Shown: piece after piece, positions 57,170-64,000 of the stretch | Layout: each line of letters starts with the position of its first letter | How positions within the stretch are numbered: position 1 is the stretch's first letter | Assembly (NCBI RefSeq): GCF_001955695.1 | Contig: NZ_CP019236.1 | Coordinates: 2,480,001 to 2,544,000, forward strand | Direction of reading: 5' to 3' | Length of the DNA: 64,000 nucleotides | DNA from: Rhodoferax koreense | Lineage (GTDB): Bacteria; Pseudomonadota; Gammaproteobacteria; Burkholderiales; Burkholderiaceae_C | Program-made: the position numbers and the translations under genes | The notes under the pieces: generated by a model | Database searches by the model: none | Seen by the model: the letters and a program-made list of their open reading frames with translations, nothing else | Told to the model about the DNA's origin: nothing

Positions 57170-58105
57170 TCAGCGCGCCCAGCGCAGCGCGAGTGCGTCG
57201 AGCCGCCCGGCCGTCTCGATCAACAGCGCGCGGCTGGCCGGGTTCATCGGCGGGAACGGGTGGCGCGGCGCCTCGCAGGCGATGATGCCGCCCTCGGCCA
57301 TCAGCGACTTGGCCGCGAGCGGGCCGCATTGGCGGTTCTCGATGTTGATCAGCGGCAGCCATTTTTCGTAGCCTTTGATCGCGTCGTCGCGCCGGCCTTC
57401 GCGGTAGGCGTCGAGGATGGGGCGGATGCCGTCGGGAAAACCGCCGCCGGTCATGGAGCCCGTCGCGCCGGCCTCGAGGTCGGGGAACAGGGTGATGGCT
57501 TCCTCGCCATCCCACGGGCCTTCGATCGCGTCGCCGCCCAGGCGGATGAGTTCGCGGATCTTGTTGGCCGCGCCGGCGGTTTCGATCTTGAAGTAGGCCA
57601 GGTGTTCGATCTCGGTGGCCATCTTGGCCAGGAAGGCGGCGGACATCGGCGTGCCGGCGGCCGGCGCGTCCTGCACCATGATCGGGATGTCCACCGCGTC
57701 GGACACCCGCTGGTAGAAGGCCTGGATCTGCGGCTCGCCGACGCGAAAGGTGGCGCCATGGTACGGCGGCATCAGCATCAGCATGGCCGCGCCCATGTCC
57801 TGCGCGCGGCGGCTGCGCTCGGCGGACACCTTGCTGCTGAAATGCGTGGTGGTGACGATCACCGGCACACGGCCGGCCACGTGTTCCAGAATGGTTTTTG
57901 TCAGGACTTCGCGTTCGTCGTCGGCCAGCAGGAACTGCTCGGAGAAATTGGCCAGGATGCACAGGCCGTTGGAGCCGGCGTCGATCATGAAGTCGACGCA
58001 ACGCTTCTGGCTGGCGAGGTCGAGTTCGCCGCTTTCGGTGAAGGTGGTAGGTACAACCGGGAACAAGCCCTGGTAACGCGGATTCGACTTGTTGGGAATA
58101 GACAT
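57170..58105 (-). CDS. DapA-family 2-keto-3-deoxy-pentonate dehydratase (probable)
   Basis: A 311-residue aldolase-fold enzyme with opening FPVVPTTFTESGELD, the pocket motif LCILANFSEQFLL and lysine in AYFKIETAGAA as the likely Schiff base. It resembles L-2-keto-3-deoxyarabonate dehydratases, which make 2-oxoglutarate semialdehyde, more than lysine-pathway DapA. The pentonate dehydratase gene directly upstream supports this. ATG at 58105 with AGAGG upstream is preferred to a TTG six bases earlier. It could also act as an aldolase on a related acid. Confidence 0.78.
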   Translation of the reverse strand: MSIPNKSNPRYQGLFPVVPTTFTESGELDLASQKRCVDFMIDAGSNGLCILANFSEQFLLADDEREVLTKTILEHVAGRVPVIVTTTHFSSKVSAERSRRAQDMGAAMLMLMPPYHGATFRVGEPQIQAFYQRVSDAVDIPIMVQDAPAAGTPMSAAFLAKMATEIEHLAYFKIETAGAANKIRELIRLGGDAIEGPWDGEEAITLFPDLEAGATGSMTGGGFPDGIRPILDAYREGRRDDAIKGYEKWLPLINIENRQCGPLAAKSLMAEGGIIACEAPRHPFPPMNPASRALLIETAGRLDALALRWAR

Positions 58106-58146
58106 TGGCAACCTCTAGGAATAAAAAAAAGAATCAAAAAACGCCT

Positions 58147-58249
58147 CTTCCAGAACACCGCAGAACCGGCTTGGCCGGGCTGCAGGTGTTGCCCCCTGCA
58201 AGGGGGTCGGCGCGACACGAAGTGCGCAACCTGGGGTGAGCCTATCAAT
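58147..58249 (-). repeat. Dispersed intergenic repeat, copy 2
   Basis: Counterpart of 6692-6796 in the same orientation; it again starts at the stop codon of the upstream gene. Hairpin CCCCC-TGCA-GGGGG at about 58191-58206. On the minus strand it is followed by two T-rich runs (58125-58139), so this copy may also act as a terminator between the two dehydratase genes. Confidence 0.85.
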
Positions 58250-59978
58250 GGGAGTGCCTTGGCACTCCCGCGCCGCGGCAGCCGACCAGGAAGTCGAAGT
58301 CGCAGCCTTCATCGGCCTGCAGCACGTGGTCCACATACAGGCGCTGGTAGCCTCCGGGCATGCCTTTGGGCTGTGCGGCCAGTTCGGCCAGGCGCGCCGC
58401 GAGTTCGGCATCGGAAATGTCCAGGTGCAGGCGGCCGCCCGCGCAGTCGAGCTCGATGAAGTCGCCGTCGCGCACGGCGGCCAGCGGGCCGCCGGCCGCC
58501 GCTTCGGGCGCCACGTGCAGCACCACCGTGCCGTAGGCCGTGCCGCTCATGCGCGCGTCCGAGATGCGCACCATGTCCTTGATCCCCTGGCGCAGCAGCT
58601 TGGGCGGCAGGCCCATGTTGCCGACCTCGGCCATGCCGGGGTAGCCCTTGGGGCCGCAGTTCTTCATCACCATGACGCAGCTGGCGTCGATGTCGAGGTT
58701 TTCATCGACGATGCGTTCCTTGTAATGCTCCAGGTTTTCGAACACCACGGCGCGGCCGCGGTGCTGCAGCAGTTCCGGCGTGGCGGCCGAGGGCTTGAGC
58801 ACCGCGCCGCGTGGCGCGAGGTTGCCGCGCAGGATGCACATGCCGCCGTCGGCCACGAGCGGTTTGTCGAGCGGGCGGATCACCTCGTCGTTGTACTGCG
58901 GGGCTTCGCGCACGTTGTCCCACAGCGAGCGGCCGTTGGCTGTGAGCGCACCCGGGTGTGGCAGCAGGCCGTTTTCGCCAAGCCGGCGCAGCACGGCGGG
59001 CAGGCCGCCGGCGTAGTAGAACTCCTCCATGAGGAACCGGCCCGAAGGCTGCAGGTCGACCAGGGTCGGTGTGCCGCGCCCGATGCGGGTCCAGTCCTCC
59101 AACTCCAGCGGCACGCCGATGCGGCCGGCGATGGCCTTGAGGTGGATCACCGCATTGGTCGAGCCGCCGATGGCGGCATTCACGCGGATGGCGTTTTCGA
59201 AAGCCTCGCGCGTGAGGATCTTCGACAACGTGAGCCCTTCGCGCACCATCTCCACCGCGCGTTTGCCAGACATGTGGGCCAGCACGTAGCGCCGCGCGTC
59301 CACGGCGGGAATCGCGGCGTTGTGCGGCAGCGAGGTCCCCAGCGCCTCGGCCATGCAGGCCATGGTGGAGGCCGTGCCCATGGTGTTGCAGGTACCGGCC
59401 GAACGCGACATGCCGGCTTCGGCCGCGAAGAACTGGTGTTCGTCGATCTCACCGGCCTTCAAAGATTCGTGCAGGCGCCACACCGCCGTGCCCGAGCCAA
59501 TGTCCTTGCCCTCGAGCTTGCCGTTGAGCATCGGCCCGCCCGTGACCACGATGGCCGGCACGTTGCAGCTGGCCGCGCCCATCAGCAGCGCGGGCGTGGT
59601 CTTGTCGCAGCCGGTGAGCAGCACCACGCCGTCGATCGGGTTGCCGCGAATGGCTTCTTCCACGTCCATGCTGGCCAGGTTGCGCGTGAGCATGGCCGTG
59701 GGCCGCAGGTTGGATTCGCCGTTGGAAAACACCGGGAACTCGACCGGAAAGCCGCCCGCTTCAAAGATGCCGCGCTTCACGTGTTCGGCGATCTTGCGGA
59801 AGTGGGCGTTGCACGGCGTGAGCTCGCTCCAGGTGTTGCAGATGCCGATCACCGGCCGGCCGTCGAACAGGTGGTCGGGCAGGCCCTGGTTCTTCATCCA
59901 GCTGCGGTACATGAAGCCGTTCTTGTCGGCCGTGCCGAACCAGGCGGCGGAGCGGAGTTTTGGGGGTTGATCGTTCAT
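58245..59978 (-). CDS. IlvD/Edd family sugar-acid dehydratase (probable L-arabinonate/D-xylonate dehydratase)
   Basis: A 577-residue iron-sulfur dehydratase. Cluster cysteines are in GICNTWSE, LTGCDKTTPALL and AGTCNTMGTAST; NSE/GSTNAVIHL and ARMSGTAYGTV are family blocks. Its start RSAAWFGTADKNGFMYRSW and length match pentonate dehydratases rather than IlvD proper. It would give a 2-keto-3-deoxypentonate for the enzyme encoded next. Substrate choice between arabinonate, xylonate and galactonate cannot be settled by eye. Confidence 0.85.
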   Translation of the reverse strand: MNDQPPKLRSAAWFGTADKNGFMYRSWMKNQGLPDHLFDGRPVIGICNTWSELTPCNAHFRKIAEHVKRGIFEAGGFPVEFPVFSNGESNLRPTAMLTRNLASMDVEEAIRGNPIDGVVLLTGCDKTTPALLMGAASCNVPAIVVTGGPMLNGKLEGKDIGSGTAVWRLHESLKAGEIDEHQFFAAEAGMSRSAGTCNTMGTASTMACMAEALGTSLPHNAAIPAVDARRYVLAHMSGKRAVEMVREGLTLSKILTREAFENAIRVNAAIGGSTNAVIHLKAIAGRIGVPLELEDWTRIGRGTPTLVDLQPSGRFLMEEFYYAGGLPAVLRRLGENGLLPHPGALTANGRSLWDNVREAPQYNDEVIRPLDKPLVADGGMCILRGNLAPRGAVLKPSAATPELLQHRGRAVVFENLEHYKERIVDENLDIDASCVMVMKNCGPKGYPGMAEVGNMGLPPKLLRQGIKDMVRISDARMSGTAYGTVVLHVAPEAAAGGPLAAVRDGDFIELDCAGGRLHLDISDAELAARLAELAAQPKGMPGGYQRLYVDHVLQADEGCDFDFLVGCRGAGVPRHSH

Positions 59979-59982
59979 GGGA

Positions 59983-60969
59983 TTACTTCTGGATGGCCAG
60001 TTTGTCGAGCACCTTCTTCAGCGACGTGCGGTCGTGTTCGATCACGCCTTTGAAGCCGTCGGCATCGAGATAGGCCTCGCCCAGGTTGGCCTTGGCGAGG
60101 ATTTCGCGGTACGTCGGATCGGCGGCGGCGGCCTTGGCGGCGGTGCGCAGGGTCTGCACGATCTCGGGCGGCGTGTTCTTCGGCAGGGCCAGTCCGCGCC
60201 ACGCGCCGATCGACAGGTCGATGTTGCGTTCCTTGAGCGTTGGGGTGTTGGTGTAGGCCCCGGGCAGACGCTGCTCCGACATGACGGCCAGCACCCGCAG
60301 CTTGCCCGCCAGCACGTGCTGCGCCACCTCTCCGGGGCTGACGGTGATCGCGTCCACATGGCCGCCGAGCAGGCTGGCCACGGCGGGAGCACCACCCTGG
60401 AAAGGCACGTGGTTGAGCTGCACACCCGTGCGGTCTTCCAGGGCCACGGCGGCGACATGCCAGACGTCGCCCACGCCGCCGTTGCCGACCTGCATGCCGC
60501 CGGGCCGCTTCTTTGCGTCGGCCAGGAATTCCTCGATCGTTTTCCATGGCGAGTCGGCGCGCACGGTGATGGCCGAAGGGTCGATGTTGAGCTGCGCCAC
60601 GGGGATGAAGTCTTCGGCGTTGACCTTCATCAGCCCGAGCGCCGGCAGGATCACCAGGTTCACGCTCATCACGCCGAGCTTGTAGCCGTCGGGCTTGGCG
60701 TTGGCCACATCGGCGAAACCGATGGCGCTCGAGGCGCCGGGCCGGTTGACGACGATGATGGGCTGCGGGAAATACTTGCGCGCGGCGTCGGCGAAGGCAC
60801 GCGCCAGGACGTCCGTGCCGCCACCAGGGGAGGCCGCCACCACCAGTTCCACCGGGCGCGTCGGATAGTCGGCGGCGAAGGACGGCATCGCCGCCAGCGA
60901 CAGCGCCGCCAGGCCGATGCCGCGGACAAAGGCACGCCGGGGGGCGCGGTGGATCGGGAAAGTTTTCAT
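59983..60969 (-). CDS. Bug/TctC family substrate-binding protein
   Basis: A 328-residue exported binding protein with signal RRAFVRGIGLAALSLAAM ending near SFAADY and ligand loop AASPGGGTDVLAR. AGGAGA precedes the ATG at 60969; the frame runs on to 61575 but overlaps the permease gene there. It is a close paralogue of the Bug protein at 5660-6631. It lies between the ABC permease and the dehydratase, four bases before the latter, so it is part of the sugar-acid operon. Confidence 0.91.
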   Translation of the reverse strand: MKTFPIHRAPRRAFVRGIGLAALSLAAMPSFAADYPTRPVELVVAASPGGGTDVLARAFADAARKYFPQPIIVVNRPGASSAIGFADVANAKPDGYKLGVMSVNLVILPALGLMKVNAEDFIPVAQLNIDPSAITVRADSPWKTIEEFLADAKKRPGGMQVGNGGVGDVWHVAAVALEDRTGVQLNHVPFQGGAPAVASLLGGHVDAITVSPGEVAQHVLAGKLRVLAVMSEQRLPGAYTNTPTLKERNIDLSIGAWRGLALPKNTPPEIVQTLRTAAKAAAADPTYREILAKANLGEAYLDADGFKGVIEHDRTSLKKVLDKLAIQK

Positions 60970-61007
60970 CTGGTCTCCTGGGGTTGGCCTGTTATGGGGA
61001 AAAGGGG

Positions 61008-62033
61008 TCAGCGGCGCGGGGCACGCGAGGTGAAGAAACGTTGCAGCAGGCAGAACACGAAGAGCAGGGCGCCGACCACGATGCGGGTCCACCACGAACT
61101 CAGCGAGCCGTCGAAGGAGATCAGCGTCTGGATCAGGCCCAGCATCAGCACGCCGAACAGCGTGCCGGCCACGTAGCCCACGCCGCCGGTGAGCAGCGTG
61201 CCGCCGATCACCACCGCGGCGATGGCGTCGAGCTCCAGGCCGACGGCATGCAAGCCGTAGCCGGAGAGCATGTAGAAGGTGAAGATCACGCCGGCCAGCG
61301 CCGAGCAGAAGCCCGACAGCGTGTAGACGCCGATCAGCGTGCGGCGCACCGGCAGGCCCATCAGCATGGCCGACTGTTCGCTGCCGCCGATGGCGTAGAC
61401 CGCGCGGCCGAAGGGCGTGCAGTGCGCGATGAACACCGCGGCGAGCACCACCGCGATGGCGATCACCGCGCTGATCGACAGCGAGGCCTCGCCCCAGATG
61501 GGAATGCGGCCCTGGGAGACGGCGTTGTAGAAATCGTTGGTGATGCTGATCGAGTCGATGCTGATGAGGTAACACAGGCCGCGCGCCAGGAACATGCCGG
61601 CCAGCGTGACGATGAAGGGCTGCAGCCGGAAGCGCTCGATCAGGAGACCCATGAAGGCCCCGAAGGCCGTGCCCATGACCAGCACCAGCGGGATCACCAG
61701 CGCCGGGCTCCAGCCGTGTTTCTCGACCAGCGCCGCCGAGACCATGGTGGTGAGCGCGATCACCGAGCCGACCGAGAGGTCGATGCCGCCCGAGAGGATC
61801 ACGAAGGTCATGCCCACCGCGACGACGATGAGGAAGGCGTTGTCGATCAGCAGGTTCAGGAACACCTGCGCGGAGAAGAAGCCGTCGTAGGCCACCGAGC
61901 CCAGCGTGGCCATCAGCACGAACAGCGAGATGGTGGCCGTGAGCGGCAGGTATTTGGGGTTCAGCCTTTGGCCCCCTTTCGCGTGTGAGGAAGCGGGTTG
62001 GGGCGACGGCGCGGCTTCGATCACGGCGCTCAT
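61008..62033 (-). CDS. yjfF: Sugar ABC transporter permease, YjfF type
   Basis: A 341-residue RbsC-like permease with about eight to ten helices. Blocks VGMTFVILSGGIDLSVGSVIAL, GTAFGAFMGLLIE, GLELDAIAAVVIGGTLLTGG and SSWWTRI match E. coli YjfF, part of the galactofuranose importer. It follows the YtfT-type permease with a 4-bp overlap. In this context the sugar may be arabinose or galactose in furanose form, which is inferred. Confidence 0.9.
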   Translation of the reverse strand: MSAVIEAAPSPQPASSHAKGGQRLNPKYLPLTATISLFVLMATLGSVAYDGFFSAQVFLNLLIDNAFLIVVAVGMTFVILSGGIDLSVGSVIALTTMVSAALVEKHGWSPALVIPLVLVMGTAFGAFMGLLIERFRLQPFIVTLAGMFLARGLCYLISIDSISITNDFYNAVSQGRIPIWGEASLSISAVIAIAVVLAAVFIAHCTPFGRAVYAIGGSEQSAMLMGLPVRRTLIGVYTLSGFCSALAGVIFTFYMLSGYGLHAVGLELDAIAAVVIGGTLLTGGVGYVAGTLFGVLMLGLIQTLISFDGSLSSWWTRIVVGALLFVFCLLQRFFTSRAPRR

Positions 62034-63079
62034 GCTTTCGCTCCCTCAGGCGCAGGCCGCTGCACCAGAGACCGCAGCTCGGCGCGGAATTCCGGCGACT
62101 GCATCAACATCACCACGAACACCACCACCGCCTTCACCACGAGGTTGATCTCGGGGGGCACGCCGAGCGAATAGATGGCGTAGGTGAGGGTCTGGATGAT
62201 GAGGGCGCCGATCACGCTGCCGACCAGGCTGAAGCGCCCGCCGGTGAGTGCGGTGCCACCCAGCGTCACGGCCAGGATGGCGTCGAGCTCCAGCAGTTGG
62301 CCGGCGTTGTTGCCGTCGGCGCTTTTCACGTTGGAACTGATCAGCAGACCGGCAATGCCCGCGCACAGGCCGCAGAATGCATAGGCGCCCAGCACCAGCC
62401 GCCGCGATTGCACACCGGCCACGCGGGCCGCCGTGGGGTTGATGCCGACCGCCTGGATGAACAGGCCGAGTGCCGTGCGCGTGATCGCCAGGTAGAGCAG
62501 CGCGAACACGCCGGCCACGATGAACAGCGAAAACGGCAGGCCGAGCAGCGAGCCGCTGCCGAGGAAGAAATACGGCTTGTAGTAGATGGTGATGATCTGC
62601 CCGTTGGTGATGAGCTGCGCGATGCCGCGGCCGGCCACCATCAGGATCAGCGTGGCGATGATGGGCTGCATCCCCACACGGGCCACCAGCAGGCCGTTCC
62701 ACAGGCCGCAGACGAGCGCAATGACCAGCGCCGCAACAATGGCCAGCGGCAACGGGAAGCGGCTCACGTTGCCCGATACCGCGCCGCCGATCATCCAGGC
62801 CGCCGTGGCCGCGGCAATGGCCACCACCGCGCCCACCGAGATGTCGATGCCGCGCGTGGCGATCACCAGCGTCATGCCCAGCGACACCAGCACCAGCGGT
62901 GCGGCGCGGTTCAGGATGTCGATCAGGCTGCCGTAGAGGTGGCCATCGCGCCATTCGATGTGCAGGAAGCTCGTGTTGAAGGCGGTGTTGAGGACCAGCA
63001 GCGACAGCAGCGTGATGAGGGGCCAGGTGAGGCGGTGGCGCATCGCCCGCGCCAGCGGGTTGCCGTTGGTCGGGTTCAT
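62030..63079 (-). CDS. ytfT: Sugar ABC transporter permease, YtfT type
   Basis: A 349-residue RbsC-like permease with blocks LVSLGMTLVIATRGIDISVGAVVAI, GLWNGLLVARVGMQPIIATLILM and LLELDAILAVTLGGTALTGG. It is the partner of the YjfF-type subunit. MNPTNGN at 63079 overlaps the ATPase stop by four bases; the longer frame to 63919 lies opposite the ATPase reading and is not used. Confidence 0.9.
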   Translation of the reverse strand: MNPTNGNPLARAMRHRLTWPLITLLSLLVLNTAFNTSFLHIEWRDGHLYGSLIDILNRAAPLVLVSLGMTLVIATRGIDISVGAVVAIAAATAAWMIGGAVSGNVSRFPLPLAIVAALVIALVCGLWNGLLVARVGMQPIIATLILMVAGRGIAQLITNGQIITIYYKPYFFLGSGSLLGLPFSLFIVAGVFALLYLAITRTALGLFIQAVGINPTAARVAGVQSRRLVLGAYAFCGLCAGIAGLLISSNVKSADGNNAGQLLELDAILAVTLGGTALTGGRFSLVGSVIGALIIQTLTYAIYSLGVPPEINLVVKAVVVFVVMLMQSPEFRAELRSLVQRPAPEGAKA

Positions 63080-64000
63080 GCCGCTGCAATCATGTCGAAG
63101 ACCTCGTCCTCGGTCGAGCCGCCCGGCAGCTCGCCCACCTTCTGGCGATCCCGCAGCACCACGATGCGGTGGGCCACGCGCACCACCTCGCTCATCTCGG
63201 ACGAGATGAAGATCACCGCCATGCCGGCCTGGGCCAGGCGCAGGATCTGCTCCATGATCTCCTGCTTGGCCGCGACGTCGATGCCGCGGGTCGGCTCGTC
63301 GAGGATCAGCAGCCGCGGCTCGGTGGCGAGCCAGCGCGCGATCATGGCCTTTTGCTGGTTGCCGCCGGAGAGCAGGCCGATCGGTGTCTCGATGCTGGCG
63401 GTCTTGATGCCCAGCGCGGCGACGAAACGCTCGGCCAGCGCCGTCTGCTCGGCATGCGACAGGAAACGCCGCGTGCCCATGCGTGCCTGCAGGGCGAGCG
63501 CGATGTTCTCGCGCACCGAGAGCTCGGCGACGATGCCGTCGGTCTTGCGTTCCTCCGGGCACAAGGCGAGGCCGTGGCGGATCGCATCGGCGGGACTCGC
63601 GAAGCGCACCGTCTGGCCGTCGATCCGGATCACGCCGCGGTCGGGCGCCTCCATGCCGAACAGCAGCCGCGCGATCTCCGTGCGGCCCGCGCCCAGCAGG
63701 CCGGCCAGGCCGACGATCTCGCCCGCGCGCACACGCAGATCCAGCGGCTGCAGCTGGCCGGCCTGGGCCAGGCCCTCGGTCTGCAGCAGGGCGTTGGCCG
63801 TGTCGTCGAATTTGGGCAGGGCTGCCGGCCGGGCCGACTGCGCCGCCAGTTCGCGGCCCAGCATCGCTGCGATCAGCGCCGGTGCGCCGAGTTCGCTGGC
63901 GCGCCATTCGCCGACCCACTGGCCATTGCGCAGCACCGTGATGCGGTCCGACACCGCATAGACCTGGTTCAGGAAATGGGTGACGAAGACGATGGCCAGG
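63076..64000 (-). CDS. ytfR: Sugar ABC transporter ATPase, YtfR type (5' part beyond window)
   Basis: C-terminal 308 residues of a tandem ATPase. The fragment opens inside the first nucleotide domain at its H-loop (LAIVFVTHFLNQVYAVSDRI). The second domain has the relaxed P-loop GLLGAGRTEIARLLFG usual for this family, the signature LLSGGNQQKAMIARWL and Walker B LLILDEPTRGIDV. The N-terminal half and the binding-protein gene should lie beyond base 64000. An internal GTG at 63954 is not the start. Confidence 0.92.
   Translation of the reverse strand, partial: LAIVFVTHFLNQVYAVSDRITVLRNGQWVGEWRASELGAPALIAAMLGRELAAQSARPAALPKFDDTANALLQTEGLAQAGQLQPLDLRVRAGEIVGLAGLLGAGRTEIARLLFGMEAPDRGVIRIDGQTVRFASPADAIRHGLALCPEERKTDGIVAELSVRENIALALQARMGTRRFLSHAEQTALAERFVAALGIKTASIETPIGLLSGGNQQKAMIARWLATEPRLLILDEPTRGIDVAAKQEIMEQILRLAQAGMAVIFISSEMSEVVRVAHRIVVLRDRQKVGELPGGSTEDEVFDMIAAA

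Noticed and set aside
62030..63919. A 629-codon permease with a large N-terminal extension
   Set aside because: The extension is an off-frame reading of the ATPase gene; the permease starts at 63079 in an ATGA overlap.

Overview
The window looks like a chromosomal segment of a beta-proteobacterium of the order Burkholderiales, most likely family Comamonadaceae (Variovorax/Xylophilus/Acidovorax-like). This is inferred from the high GC content, five orphan Bug/TctC-type periplasmic binding proteins, a Porin_4-type porin, the local order mfd / ispD-ispF / serB, and intergenic repeats of the type TTCGACAGGCTCAGCACGAA. No rRNA, tRNA, CRISPR array, integrase or transposase was found.

Layout. 1-1.3 kb: a truncated yybP-ykoY manganese riboswitch, mntP and a cytochrome b561. 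1.6-5.4 kb: a vanillate-demethylase-like operon (vanA-vanB-marR) behind two phased palindromic operators, then an orphan Bug protein. 5.4-20.4 kb: a hexuronate oxidation locus. It holds a GntR/FCD regulator, two complete TRAP transporters (dctP-dctQ-dctM, on opposite strands), two Bug proteins, an SDR, uronate dehydrogenase, an SMP-30 lactonase, 5-keto-4-deoxyglucarate dehydratase and alpha-ketoglutarate semialdehyde dehydrogenase. Four copies of one operator-like motif lie in front of its transcription units. 20.6-22.1 kb: a SulP/STAS anion transporter. 22.2-33.5 kb: a pectin locus with a porin, kdgF, a KdgR-box, kduI-kduD, togMNAB, oligogalacturonate lyase, a lipoprotein pectate lyase and kdgR.

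33.5-51.8 kb is mostly housekeeping: an MpaB/DUF2236 oxygenase, the spoVR-yeaH-prkA stress module, serB, a secreted TPR-CHAT protein, mfd, ispD-ispF, envZ-ompR and a SIMPL protein. 51.8-57.2 kb: a PACE efflux pump with a divergent LysR, then a second LysR with a divergent dehydrogenase / alpha-beta-barrel protein / Bug operon. 57.2-64 kb: a sugar-acid operon with a YtfR-YtfT-YjfF-type furanose ABC transporter (ATPase cut by the window end), a Bug protein, an IlvD/Edd-family pentonate dehydratase and a DapA-family 2-keto-3-deoxy acid dehydratase.

How the genes work together. The pectate lyase cuts polygalacturonate at the cell surface. The porin and TogMNAB import oligomers, and Ogl reduces them to unsaturated monomers. 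KdgF, KduI and KduD carry these to 2-keto-3-deoxygluconate. Saturated uronates enter by TRAP transport and are oxidised by Udh, the lactonase, KdgD and KGSADH to 2-oxoglutarate. The pentonate branch at 57-60 kb also ends in 2-oxoglutarate semialdehyde, so it could share the single KGSADH seen here. Steps not in the window are galactarate/glucarate dehydratase, KDG kinase/aldolase and the sugar dehydrogenase/lactonase of the pentose branch. The gene set points to growth on plant cell-wall material.
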